Shown piece after piece: positions 18,112-26,650 of a stretch of DNA of 64,000 bases. The notes below the pieces were generated by a model that ran no database searches, had not been told where the DNA came from, and saw only the letters and a list, made by a program, of their open reading frames with translations. This DNA is from a bacterium (GTDB lineage Bacteria > UBP15 > UBA6099): positions 78,813 to 142,812 of the forward strand of contig JAKQPS010000176.1 in NCBI GenBank assembly GCA_029564595.1. The letters are read 5' to 3'. The position numbers were made by a program, and so were the translations under genes. Positions within the stretch are counted from its first letter, which is position 1. Each line of letters starts with the position of its first letter.

Positions 18112-20064
18112 TTAGCTCTTCTTCTTCGCCGTTTTCTTTCCCGCGTAATTGAGAAGTCCACCGGCTAGAAGGATGTCGATCTCCCTCGGCGAAAGGTCGT
18201 GCGCGAAGCGAACCGCCGAAGAGCGGCCCGCCCCTATGGAAACTTCGACCTTGCCGCCGCCCGACTTCAGTTGCGCCGCCACATTTTTTATCTCCACGGC
18301 GTCCCCCTGCTTGATGCGCGCGTAATCCTTGGCGTCCTCAAATATAAGCGGAAGTATGCCGAAATTCACGAGGTTGGCGCGGTGGATTCGGGCGAACGAA
18401 ACCGCGAGCACTGCCTTCACGCCGAGATATGACGGAGCCAGCGCCGCGTGTTCCCTGCTGGAGCCTTGGCCATAGTTGACTCCGCCGACGATGAACCCGC
18501 CGCCTTCCGCTTTCGCGCGAGCCGGGAATCCGGGATCGACCGCCGCAAACACATGCTCGGAGATGGCCGGGATGTTCGACCTCAGCGGCAGCACCTTGCC
18601 TCCGGCGGGCATTATATGGTCCGTGGTTATATTGTCTCCGACTTTCAGTAGGACTTTTCCGTCGAGCGAGGCGGGCATAGCCTTTCGGCGGGGCAGCGGT
18701 TTGATGTTCGGCCCTCTGATTATTTTGACTGATTCCGGGTTTTTCGACGGGGGAATCAAGGAGGCTCCGCCGGGAATGAACTTTTCCGGCATAACGAACC
18801 GGGGCGGCCTGCCGAGGCCGCGCGGGTCAGTTATCGCTCCCGCGAGCGCTGAGGCCGCGGCGGTTTCCGGGCCGCACAGATACACGCCCGCGTCCGCCGT
18901 TCCGCTCCGCCCTTCAAAGTTGCGGTTGAACGTGCGAAGCGTGACTCCGCCCGACGGGGGAGCCATGCCCATGCCGATGCAAGGGCCGCAGACGCACTCG
19001 GCGACCCGCGCCCCAGCCGCTATCATCGCCGCCAAATCCCCGCTCTCCGCCAGCGCCTGAAGCGTCTGCCTCGACCCCGGCAGTATCACGAGGTCCACGC
19101 CCCGCGCCACCTGTTTGCCTTTCAGCATCTTAGCGACCGTCGTCATGTCTTTGAGAGAGGCGTTGGTGCAGCTTCCTATGCAGACCTGATCGACAGGCAT
19201 GCCGGATATGCTCGCCACAGCCGCCACGTTGTCCGGGCTGTGCGGCATCGCCACCATCGGCTCTATCTTCGACAAGTCTATCTCGAAGGCGTCGTGATAG
19301 CAGGCTCCGGCGTCGGCTTCGAGGGGTTTCCAGCTTGACGCGCGGCCCTGAGCCTTCATGAATTCGAGAGTCCGCTCGTCGCTGGGGAACACCGATGTGG
19401 TGCAGCCCAGTTCCGCGCCCATGTTGGTTATGGTGGCGCGTTCGGGGACGGATAGCGTTTTCACGCCGGGGCCGCCGTACTCAAACACCCGCCCCACCCC
19501 GCCCCTGACCGTCTTCCGCCTGAGTATCTCCAGTATGACGTCCTTCGCCGACGACCACGGCCTGAGTTTGCCTTTCAGCCACACAAGCGTCGCCGCCGGA
19601 GCCGGCAGGTTGAATGCCCCGCCCGCCATCGCCACCGCAACGTCCAGCCCGCCAGCCCCGATGGCTATCATCCCTATCCCGCCGCCCGTCGGCGTGTGGC
19701 TGTCCGAACCCAGCAGCGTCTTGCCGGGAACCCCGAACCGTTCGAGATGCGCCTGATGGCACACCCCGTTTCCGGGAGGCGAGAACCACATCCCGTATTT
19801 CGCCGCTATCGTCCTCAGAAACCTGTGGTCGTCCGCGTTTTCGAACCCGTTCTGCAGCGTGTTGTGATCCACGTAGCTGACGGACAATTCGGTCTGGACG
19901 CGCGGCGCGCCCATCGCCTCAAACTGCAGACAGGCCATCGTCCCGGTGGCGTCCTGCGTCAACGTCTGGTCGATTCTTATCGCCATCTCCGTCCCCGGTT
20001 CGAGGCCGCCTTCCACCAGATGTCCGCTCAATATGCGGCTTGTGACGCTGTGCGTTTTCTTCAT
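18112..20064 (-). CDS. Aconitate hydratase, Aquifex-type
   Basis: This 650-residue enzyme interconverts citrate and isocitrate in the TCA cycle. The 4Fe-4S ligands lie in CIGSCTNAS (near residue 297) and CGPCIGM (near 360). The C-terminal swivel domain has GGVNYGQGSSREHAAL. The length and the single compact form fit the shorter aconitase type known from Aquifex and many anaerobes rather than the 900-residue AcnA. ATG 20064 is chosen because it lies seven bases after the stop of the PilZ gene with GAGAG upstream. An ATG at 20109 would overlap that gene and add 15 residues that do not look like the family. The protein ends in a lysine-rich tail (GKKTAKKKS). Confidence 0.92.
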   Translation of the reverse strand: MKKTHSVTSRILSGHLVEGGLEPGTEMAIRIDQTLTQDATGTMACLQFEAMGAPRVQTELSVSYVDHNTLQNGFENADDHRFLRTIAAKYGMWFSPPGNGVCHQAHLERFGVPGKTLLGSDSHTPTGGGIGMIAIGAGGLDVAVAMAGGAFNLPAPAATLVWLKGKLRPWSSAKDVILEILRRKTVRGGVGRVFEYGGPGVKTLSVPERATITNMGAELGCTTSVFPSDERTLEFMKAQGRASSWKPLEADAGACYHDAFEIDLSKIEPMVAMPHSPDNVAAVASISGMPVDQVCIGSCTNASLKDMTTVAKMLKGKQVARGVDLVILPGSRQTLQALAESGDLAAMIAAGARVAECVCGPCIGMGMAPPSGGVTLRTFNRNFEGRSGTADAGVYLCGPETAAASALAGAITDPRGLGRPPRFVMPEKFIPGGASLIPPSKNPESVKIIRGPNIKPLPRRKAMPASLDGKVLLKVGDNITTDHIMPAGGKVLPLRSNIPAISEHVFAAVDPGFPARAKAEGGGFIVGGVNYGQGSSREHAALAPSYLGVKAVLAVSFARIHRANLVNFGILPLIFEDAKDYARIKQGDAVEIKNVAAQLKSGGGKVEVSIGAGRSSAVRFAHDLSPREIDILLAGGLLNYAGKKTAKKKS

Positions 20065-20071
20065 GGAGTTT

Positions 20072-21337
20072 TCAGTCTCTCTTTCGGAATTTCTTGGGGC
20101 CGTATCCAAATCGCGCGCGCATCTCGTCTTCCTTCTTTTTGTTGTCGCGCTCTATCTTGAATAGTTTCGTTATGAGGTTTTCCCTGAACCGCTCGGTGAT
20201 GCTGTTGAAAAAAATGCCGGAGCGGTATGGCAACTCGTCAGTGCCGAAGCGGCGCATCGAGTGCCGCACAAGCCCTCTGACGTTCTCCATCGGGAAAGAG
20301 CCGCCGTCCAGAGAGAACGTCAGCACTATCTCTTCGTCCTTCGTCAGCGGCTCGGCCGTCAGCAGCGCGCAGCCGCCCCCGCTCATGTCCGCCACCTGTC
20401 CGTCCACCGTTATCTCGCTGCCGTCCATCAGCTTGCGCTTCACCGCCGCCGGCTCCTCCGTCTTCACTCGCACCTGCGCCCGTTTCACTTTCGCGAATGT
20501 CTTTTCCCCGGTCGGCGTCTTAGTTCCGATGGCCGCCTTCGCCGCCATCGCCTTTTTTCGCGCTTCGACTTTCTTTTTCAGTTCTTCGCTGACATACACG
20601 ACCACTTCCGGCGCGCCCATTCGGGACAACTGTTCGAGTTTCTTGTCCGTCAATATTTCGCCTTTGTCGGCGTACACCACATCGTTGAATATCAGCGTTT
20701 TCGCCACTTTCATTCCGGCTATGGCGTCGTTGATGTTAAGAAGCTCCGCGCCCTTCGGGATAGCCTCGACGAAATCCTCCTGCGGAGCGTCCGCCCTGAT
20801 TTTCCCCATCGCCTCGGCGGCAAGCTGTTCGAAGGTTTTATCTTCTTCCTTGACCGGTTTTTTCTGATCCGGGCCGCCGGGGGCCGCCGCCGCCGCTCCA
20901 CCCGCCGCCCGCGCTGCCAGAAGCTCCTCGCTCACCCACAGATGCGCGGCTAACCGGCTTTTTATCCGCCCGTAGTCGGGCGGTTTCATAAGTATGTCCA
21001 CCGCCTTGGCTCTTTTGGCGGCGATGAGCTTTTCCTTCGTAGGGGCCGCAGTCAGGACTATCATCGGGATATCGGGGTCAAACTCGCGGATGTTTTCCAG
21101 CAGTTCCGCCCCTTCCCCGTCCGGCATTTCCATCGACACGATAAGGAAGTTCGGGAACTCCATCGCGAGCTGCACTATCGCCTCAGTCGCCTTGTCCTCG
21201 AAAACGAAGCGGCAAGGCTTGTCGGACATCACCTCGACCAGTTTTTCCTGAATATGCTCATCCGCGTCGATTACGAGGATTGTTTTTTCTTCGTCGCTCA
21301 CCTTGCCGTAAAACTCCTTTGCCGCAGTTAAAAACAC
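20072..21337 (-). CDS. PilZ-domain protein with a degenerate receiver domain
   Basis: This 421-residue protein has an N-terminal CheY-like domain (about 15-135), an alanine/proline linker, a small domain like those preceding HD-GYP or PilZ proteins (about 195-275), and a C-terminal PilZ domain (about 285-400). The receiver keeps the acidic pair (VIDADE), the Thr (VLTAAP) and the Lys (LMKPPD), but the phosphoacceptor Asp is Ser in FLIVSMEMPDGEG. The PilZ domain has RAQVR (RxxxR) and DMSGGG (DxSxxG), so cyclic-di-GMP binding is plausible. The start is GTG 21337 without a clear ribosome site, so it is uncertain. The aconitase gene follows seven bases after its stop. Confidence 0.82.
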   Translation of the reverse strand: MFLTAAKEFYGKVSDEEKTILVIDADEHIQEKLVEVMSDKPCRFVFEDKATEAIVQLAMEFPNFLIVSMEMPDGEGAELLENIREFDPDIPMIVLTAAPTKEKLIAAKRAKAVDILMKPPDYGRIKSRLAAHLWVSEELLAARAAGGAAAAAPGGPDQKKPVKEEDKTFEQLAAEAMGKIRADAPQEDFVEAIPKGAELLNINDAIAGMKVAKTLIFNDVVYADKGEILTDKKLEQLSRMGAPEVVVYVSEELKKKVEARKKAMAAKAAIGTKTPTGEKTFAKVKRAQVRVKTEEPAAVKRKLMDGSEITVDGQVADMSGGGCALLTAEPLTKDEEIVLTFSLDGGSFPMENVRGLVRHSMRRFGTDELPYRSGIFFNSITERFRENLITKLFKIERDNKKKEDEMRARFGYGPKKFRKRD

Positions 21338-21519
21338 GCTGTCGCAACGATGCGCGCGTCAAATAATATAGTTTACATCTCATTATTTATCAAGGATAAA
21401 AACGCCGCCTGCTTCCGGTTGACGCCTGCCCGCCGTGTTTTTGCCCCGCAGCAAACTCCATAAGCGTTTACGGCTTTTGCCTCAAAAGTCAAAACTGTCA
21501 ATCGTTGGATAGTATTCGT

Positions 21520-22143
21520 TTAAATTTCGAATATCTTGGCGATAAATTTTATATATGGCGGGTTATTCGGCAATGAAACAATTAAAATGGCCCTTTCAAA
21601 AACAACAGGCTCCTCAACCGTGGCATCCTTCGCTTTGAAATAATAATCCGGGTCGGTCATGGAAACTGGTTTTGCGACATTTTTGCCAATTTGAAATTCT
21701 GCTCTGTACTTTTTATTTTCATCACGATATATTTTTAATTCCCTGACCTTTATTGCCGCTAGCGAATATCCCAACTTTTCCGCTTCTTTTTTTCCAACCC
21801 TATCTCTCATTGAGCCAAAATACGATCTCCTGCCGATTTTTTTATCCCCATATAATTCATCGACATAACTGACTGATTTTGCTTCGACTTTAGCGATGTT
21901 TTTCAGTTTTACCACGAAGTTTTCTGTCTGGCAACTTATTGGAAAAGGCCCCGATAAATCACATTCCACTGTGTCTAGCGGCTTAAATGGCATTTCTTCT
22001 TCAGTTAAACTATCGCCTTTTTCATCCGCGCACAATCTTACAAATTTGCCTTCTTCATCAATGCCGGCGACACAGTAGCCGTAAGTTGCGCCGTCGTTTT
22101 TACGCTTTGCTGATTTTGTTAGCAATAATAGTCGTTTTCTCAT
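21520..22143 (-). CDS. Dual OB-fold-like protein of the DUF488 cassette
   Basis: This 207-residue, beta-rich protein is last in a three-gene minus-strand cassette. The N-terminal MRKRLLLLTKSAKRK, the YCVAGIDEEGKFVRL strand pair and the later SGPFPISCQTEN and VSLPNN stretches resemble proteins described as dual OB-containing. That family is known next to DUF488 genes, but I assign it by general pattern only. Basic residues are frequent, which would suit nucleic-acid binding. Its ATG overlaps the stop of the upstream DUF488 gene by four bases (22140-22143). Base composition is clearly richer in A+T than the flanking PilZ and radical SAM genes, which suggests recent transfer. Confidence 0.6.
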   Translation of the reverse strand: MRKRLLLLTKSAKRKNDGATYGYCVAGIDEEGKFVRLCADEKGDSLTEEEMPFKPLDTVECDLSGPFPISCQTENFVVKLKNIAKVEAKSVSYVDELYGDKKIGRRSYFGSMRDRVGKKEAEKLGYSLAAIKVRELKIYRDENKKYRAEFQIGKNVAKPVSMTDPDYYFKAKDATVEEPVVFERAILIVSLPNNPPYIKFIAKIFEI

Positions 22144-22583
22144 ATATGCGCGATTTCAGTTTCATCCGGAAAAAGAGCGTGGATTTTTTCCGCTAATAAA
22201 CGGCGGTGGCACTTTTCCGGCGTCGCCTCGCTGCACAATAAGCAAATACTTTTATATCTTTTGTAGTCTTCTATAAATTTTTCGCAAGTTTTTCTTTCTT
22301 CCAATAATCTTTCATATATTGGGATATATTCTTCCCAAGATATTTTGTTGTCGCGATAATCCTTCATAAGCTCTTTCGTCGGCGCCAAATCGCTTCTATA
22401 TTCATAATTTATATCATAAATTTTACCTAGAAAATATTTGAGATCGTCTCCTTTTGTGAAACCCGCAAGTTGCGAGGTTGTGTTTATACGGACGTCAATT
22501 ACTATTTCGACCCCGTTATCATGGAGCGTTTCAAAGAATTGCTCCGCGTTTTTTTGAGTGAATCCGATAGTATAAATTTTCAT
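22140..22583 (-). CDS. DUF488 family protein (short form)
   Basis: This 147-residue protein begins with MKIYTIGFTQKNAEQFF, continues with a strand ending IVIDVR, and has the DUF488 signature CSEATPEKCHRRLLA near residue 117. The family is widespread and its biochemical role is not established; the conserved Cys, Glu, Cys, His and Arg look like an active or metal site. It begins two bases after the stop of the longer DUF488 gene and overlaps the dual-OB-like gene, so the three are one transcription unit. The gene is AT-rich like its two partners. Confidence 0.82.
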   Translation of the reverse strand: MKIYTIGFTQKNAEQFFETLHDNGVEIVIDVRINTTSQLAGFTKGDDLKYFLGKIYDINYEYRSDLAPTKELMKDYRDNKISWEEYIPIYERLLEERKTCEKFIEDYKRYKSICLLCSEATPEKCHRRLLAEKIHALFPDETEIAHI

Positions 22584-22585
22584 TG

Positions 22586-23338
22586 TTATGCCATTTCATA
22601 TTCTTTGTTGTTTACAGTAGTATATTTCCAACCAATCAAGATATTCTTTTTTCTGTAATATCTCTCTATCGGTTTTGCGGCCTCTTCTATTGCCGTCGCG
22701 TTTCCGAACAAGTCAAGCTGATTTATATTGCTTCTTGGCGACTGTTTCTTCTCAAACTCTTCTATCAATCTCTCTTCCAATTCGGTTTGCGTTTCAATTC
22801 TGATCGAATTATTCTCTGGAATAATGTGTTTAACTTCATAATTATGGTTATAAAACAACCCTTTGGCTATCATGATTGCCCGATGGCAATTTATCGGGTC
22901 TTTTTCCGAACACATTAAAACGGCTGCGCTGTTTTCATCATAGATATCGTTTAATTTCTTAACGCCGGACAAATATATTTGTGTTTTAATAAATTTATTA
23001 TAGTCTATGATTTCGTCGTTTTTATTTAGCTCTTCCTTGTCGACTCGGTTTGATCTTGCTATCGGGTATTCTTCATCTTCTAATATATCTTCGGCTTTTG
23101 AATAATTATCCATCCCGCGCTGTCGCGCGCCGAATTCTTCGGCATAGTTTCTGTAAACAATATCTTGATCTTCTAGCTTCTGCGAAAGATATTCTTTGTT
23201 GAATTCTGAGAATTGAGAAGAATACGGCCTGCTTCTAACATCAATCACAACATCGACGCGGTAATTTTTAAGCGTAGATATAAACCCGTTTAAATTTTCT
23301 CTAAAGCCTGAATAACCTATCGTATATATTGTTTTCAT
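22586..23338 (-). CDS. DUF488 family protein (long form) with a beta-clamp-like peptide
   Basis: This 250-residue protein begins MKTIYTIGYSGFRENL, has VVIDVRSRPYS, and carries the signature CSEKDPINCHRAIM near residue 143, the same residues as in the short DUF488 partner. An insertion of about 50 acidic residues separates the two motifs. After the fold, the tail contains NQLDLFG (near residue 208). The QLDLF core matches the classical peptide by which DNA polymerases and mismatch repair proteins bind the sliding clamp. This peptide sits in an otherwise variable tail, so it may be functional. The gene leads the three-gene cassette and is AT-rich; its promoter should lie in the 65 bases before 23338. 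Confidence 0.82.
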   Translation of the reverse strand: MKTIYTIGYSGFRENLNGFISTLKNYRVDVVIDVRSRPYSSQFSEFNKEYLSQKLEDQDIVYRNYAEEFGARQRGMDNYSKAEDILEDEEYPIARSNRVDKEELNKNDEIIDYNKFIKTQIYLSGVKKLNDIYDENSAAVLMCSEKDPINCHRAIMIAKGLFYNHNYEVKHIIPENNSIRIETQTELEERLIEEFEKKQSPRSNINQLDLFGNATAIEEAAKPIERYYRKKNILIGWKYTTVNNKEYEMA

Positions 23339-23403
23339 ACGCTCACATTATAGCATATCATCGATATTTTTGAATTCTAAGCAAACTGCGGCGCGCCGGA
23401 ATA

Positions 23404-24570
23404 TCACGCCCACAGGCCGGGGATCGCGGTTCCGCAGCCCGGACACTTGCCGTTTTTCAACAAGTTCGCCCTCGCGACGTATCCGTGCCTATCCACCACC
23501 TTCTTGCCGCATCCGTGGCAGTACGTGCTTTCCGCCGCATGTCCGGGTATGTTGCCGATGTAAACATACTTCATCCCGGCCTTGTCGCAGATTTCCTTCG
23601 CCCTCTCAAGCGTCGCCGGGGGCGTGGGCGGCAAGTTCGTCAGCTTGTATTTCGGCGTGAACCGCGTGAAATGCAGCGGCGTGTGCGGGCCGAGGTTGTC
23701 CATTATCCATTTCGCCATGCCCTCTATCATCTCAGGCGCGTCGTTCAGCGTCGGTATCATCAGGTTCACAAGCTCGAACCATTTCTTCTCTTTTTTCAGC
23801 AGTTTTATCGTGTCCAGCACGGGTTGAAGCCGCCCGGAACACACTTCGCGGTAGAAGTCGTCCGAATACGCCTTGAAGTCTATCTTCACCGCGTCGAGGA
23901 CGGTCAACAGCTTCTTCACCGGTTCAGGGTTGATATAGCCGTTTGAAATCATCAGGCATCGAAGCCCTTTTTCGCGCGCCAGTTTCGCTGTGTCGTAAAC
24001 GTATTCGCAGAAAACAGTCGGTTCTCCATAAGTGAAAGAAATTGATGGGCTGCCCGCCTGCGCCGCCAGTTTTGCGACCTGCGCGGGCGGCATGTCGAAC
24101 CTGCGCACCTCTTCGGGTTTCGCCTGCGACAGTTCCCAGTTCTGGCAGAACTTGCAGGTGAAGTTGCATCCGGCTTCGGCGATGGAGAACGTGGTCGTGC
24201 CGGGCATCACGTGGGAGAACGGCTTCTTTTCCACCGGGTCGTTGTTTACCGCGCACGGGCCGCTGTGCGCCAGCGTGATGAACCTGCCGCCTTTGTTGAC
24301 TTTGTTGCCGCAGAACCCTCGCGCGCCGTCCGCCACAAGGCATTTGCGCGGACATATCCCGCAGCGGACGCTGTTGCCTTTCAGCTTCTCATAGACCAGA
24401 ACCTCTCGCGCCGGAGCCTGCGCCGACGCGATGGACGCAAACGCTCCCGAGAACGCCCCCGCTCCGGCGCATGCGCCCGCGCACGCGCGCGCCGAGCAGG
24501 ACACGAAATCCCTCCGCGTCATCTCCCCGCCCGCAGGTTCGCCCATCGGATAGAAATCATCAAGCTTCAT
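23404..24570 (-). CDS. AmmeMemoRadiSam-type radical SAM enzyme with a Tat-like N terminus
   Basis: This 388-residue protein has the radical SAM cluster motif CNFTCKFC (C135, C139, C142). An N-terminal cysteine set RCGICPRKC with C87 precedes it, as in relatives of pyruvate formate-lyase activating enzyme assigned to the AmmeMemoRadiSam group. A C-terminal zinc-ribbon-like tail carries CHGCG and CPGCG. The first 50 residues contain MTRRDFVSC followed by an Ala/Gly/Cys-rich hydrophobic stretch and ASAQA, which looks like a twin-arginine signal. The usual partners, the AMMECR1 and Memo genes, are not in the window. ATG 24570 follows GGAGAG; an inner ATG at 24522 directly before the RR motif is possible but has its ribosome site too close. 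Confidence 0.82.
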   Translation of the reverse strand: MKLDDFYPMGEPAGGEMTRRDFVSCSARACAGACAGAGAFSGAFASIASAQAPAREVLVYEKLKGNSVRCGICPRKCLVADGARGFCGNKVNKGGRFITLAHSGPCAVNNDPVEKKPFSHVMPGTTTFSIAEAGCNFTCKFCQNWELSQAKPEEVRRFDMPPAQVAKLAAQAGSPSISFTYGEPTVFCEYVYDTAKLAREKGLRCLMISNGYINPEPVKKLLTVLDAVKIDFKAYSDDFYREVCSGRLQPVLDTIKLLKKEKKWFELVNLMIPTLNDAPEMIEGMAKWIMDNLGPHTPLHFTRFTPKYKLTNLPPTPPATLERAKEICDKAGMKYVYIGNIPGHAAESTYCHGCGKKVVDRHGYVARANLLKNGKCPGCGTAIPGLWA

Positions 24571-24649
24571 TCCGGTCTCGCTCTCCGTTTTCCATTATAA
24601 ACTTGCCCACAGGCATGTTCAACCGGACGGCGGGGCCGCGCGCGCGTTC

Positions 24650-24678
24650 TTGTGCGCGACCGCCCGACTGAATATAAT
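24650..24678 (+). promoter_or_regulatory. Promoter of the GHMP kinase / HAD operon
   Basis: TTGTGC at 24650-24655 is followed after 17 bases by a perfect TATAAT at 24673-24678. The first gene starts at 24730. Confidence 0.55.
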
Positions 24679-24729
24679 TCGTCAGGGTTCGCTCCGGCCT
24701 GCGGTTCAGCGGAGCGGCGGGGAGGCGTC

Positions 24730-25737
24730 ATGATAATTCGTTCCGAAGCTCCTATGCGGGTAGACCTCGCGGGCGGCACTCTCGACATCTATCCGCTTTA
24801 CCTCTTCACCGAGGGCGGCCTCACTCTGAACGCCGCCGTCACTCTCATGAGCGAGGCTGTGGTCGAGTCGCGCGACGACGGGCGCGTCCTCATCTCCGCC
24901 GAAGACCTCGGCGAAGAAATCGAAGCCGACAGCATAGACGCGCTTTCGACCGGCGGCAGGCTGGACCTGCTCGTGCGTCTGGTGAAATTCTTCAGGCCCG
25001 GCTGCGGTTTGACCGTCCGCACCAAAAACAACGTTCCGAAAGGCTCCGGCCTCGGCGCATCCTCCTCTCTGCTCATCGCCCTCAGCCACGCTCTCAACCG
25101 GCTCTGCGGCAACCAGTTCGCCGAAGAGGAAATCATCAACTACGGCGCCAACATCGAGGCCCAGTGCATCCGGATTCCGACCGGCAAACAGGATTACTAT
25201 TCCGCAACTTACGGCGGCGCGAGCGTCATCTGGTTCAACGTGCTCGGCGCCCGCAGAGAATCCGCCTTCGACTCGCCCGCCATGCTCCAAGCCCTCGAAG
25301 ACCGCCTCGTGGTCTCCTTCGCGGGAGAGCCGCGCGATTCGGCGGTCGGCAACTGGAGCATGTTCCGCGCCTACGTCGACGGAGACAAACGCGCGGTGTC
25401 CAACATAATGAACATCAAAAAAACCGCGATGAAGATGCTCGAATGTCTCAGAGAAGGCCGGCTCGACGACTTTGGCGCGCTGCTCGACGAGGAGTGGAAA
25501 AACCGCCGCGAGCTTGCCCCCGGCGTGACCAACGACAGGATCGAGCGCCAGATGGCGGTGGCGGCCCGCGCGGGCGCCGAGGCCAGCAAAATCTGCGGAG
25601 CCGGCGGCGGCGGCGCCATGATAAGCTTCTGCGCTCCCGGCGCTAAAGAATCCGTATCCTCCGCACTCCGCTCCGAAGGCGTTCCCGTGTTCGACTGCGG
25701 CATCGCCGGAAAGGGCGTCACGGTGACGCAACTGTGA
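24730..25737 (+). CDS. GHMP-family sugar kinase
   Basis: This 335-residue kinase begins MIIRSEAPMRVDLAGGTLD, the usual sugar-binding start of the family. Its ATP loop is PKGSGLGASSS at 103-113. The segment RIPTGKQDYYSATYGG resembles the D-glycero-D-manno-heptose-7-phosphate kinase (HddA) branch and its relatives. It therefore probably phosphorylates a heptose or other sugar in the cytoplasm. The C-terminal CGAGGGGAMISF is the third family motif. ATG 24730 follows GGGAGG; upstream in-frame sequence contains the promoter and is not coding. The stop overlaps the GTG start of a HAD phosphatase gene, a pairing that recalls the heptose pathway, where kinase and phosphatase act in sequence. Confidence 0.85.
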   Translation: MIIRSEAPMRVDLAGGTLDIYPLYLFTEGGLTLNAAVTLMSEAVVESRDDGRVLISAEDLGEEIEADSIDALSTGGRLDLLVRLVKFFRPGCGLTVRTKNNVPKGSGLGASSSLLIALSHALNRLCGNQFAEEEIINYGANIEAQCIRIPTGKQDYYSATYGGASVIWFNVLGARRESAFDSPAMLQALEDRLVVSFAGEPRDSAVGNWSMFRAYVDGDKRAVSNIMNIKKTAMKMLECLREGRLDDFGALLDEEWKNRRELAPGVTNDRIERQMAVAARAGAEASKICGAGGGGAMISFCAPGAKESVSSALRSEGVPVFDCGIAGKGVTVTQL

Positions 25738-26576
25738 ATCCAGACGAGAAACTTCTTGAGAGCGCGGGACTTTCCCAGACCGCCCCCGGCGTCTGGACAA
25801 GAGGCGCGGCGGACGGCCTGCTCGAACGCGTCGCCCGCGCCGACATCTTCGTGTCCGACCTCGACGAATGCATGTTCCCGGCCATCACTCAGGGCGAGGC
25901 CGCCCGCTCAGTCATCCACCGCGTCGCCACCGGCCCCGGCGTCCCCAACCGCGTCCCTCTGCTCTTCAACATGCTCTTCCACGCCGGAGCCATCCTCATC
26001 CAGCAGCGGATTCAGGAAATCACCGGCGACATCCAGAACTCCCGCCTCATCAGAAGCTTCGAGAACCTCGCGCGCGGCGTCCCCCTCTCTTACTTCGAGG
26101 ATGCCGCAGACGAACTCCGCGACACCTATTTCGACTCGGTTCCGGAGACGTTCTCCCTGTTCATGAACCGGGGCGTCCGGTGCGGCGTCATCAGCCTCGG
26201 CCTAGACATCGTAATCCGGCGGCTGCTCTCTCACCTTGAAACCGCCAAGGGCCTCAACTTCGAGTTCTTCGACTGCACGCACGTCCGGGCCGATTCAAAA
26301 GGAAGATTCGCGGGATATCTGCCGGAAAAAACATATACTGAAAACGACGCCAAGCGGCGGCTGCTATCAGCTCGGTGCGAGATGTACAAGGCCGGCATGT
26401 GCGTCGTCGTCGGACACGACAGGGACGACCTCAAGATGTTCGAGGAGGCGCGGCGGCGCGGCGGAGTCGCCATCGGTTTCAGGCCCGTCCCGGAGAACTA
26501 TCCGCTTCTTGACGCCGCCGTCTTCGGCTCCGACTGGCGGCCCCTGTTCGAGCTTCTCTCCCCCGCGTTCAACTGA
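25734..26576 (+). CDS. HAD-superfamily phosphatase coupled to the GHMP kinase
   Basis: This 280-residue protein has the HAD nucleophile motif SDLDE (D42, D44), Ser in VISLG for motif II and a late GHDRDDLKMFEEA motif IV. A helical cap of about 80 residues follows motif I. It should hydrolyse a phosphate monoester; the substrate may be the product of the coupled kinase or a pathway neighbour. Translation starts at GTG 25734, overlapping the kinase stop by four bases. The overall form resembles HAD-IB phosphatases, but the subfamily is not certain. Confidence 0.75.
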   Translation: MNPDEKLLESAGLSQTAPGVWTRGAADGLLERVARADIFVSDLDECMFPAITQGEAARSVIHRVATGPGVPNRVPLLFNMLFHAGAILIQQRIQEITGDIQNSRLIRSFENLARGVPLSYFEDAADELRDTYFDSVPETFSLFMNRGVRCGVISLGLDIVIRRLLSHLETAKGLNFEFFDCTHVRADSKGRFAGYLPEKTYTENDAKRRLLSARCEMYKAGMCVVVGHDRDDLKMFEEARRRGGVAIGFRPVPENYPLLDAAVFGSDWRPLFELLSPAFN

Positions 26577-26600
26577 GCGTCTAATCGGCCCTGTCAGTAG

Positions 26601-26638
26601 TTGATTTGTCTATTATCTCCTTATATGATACTTATAAG
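26601..26638 (+). promoter_or_regulatory. Promoter with overlapping palindrome before the ImmA/IrrE-PIN module
   Basis: TTGATT (26601-26606) and TATGAT (26624-26629) are 17 bases apart. A 19-base inverted repeat, CTTATA-7-TATAAG at 26620-26638, overlaps the -10 element and its downstream side. This is a plausible operator for the HTH-like protein encoded just downstream, as in autoregulated toxin-antitoxin units. Confidence 0.5.
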
Positions 26639-26650
26639 AGGCAGTAAAAA

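Noticed and set aside
24706..25800. 364-residue frame antisense to the GHMP kinase
   Set aside because: Codon bias of the kinase creates long antisense frames in GC-rich DNA; the kinase motifs are clear and the antisense frame has none.
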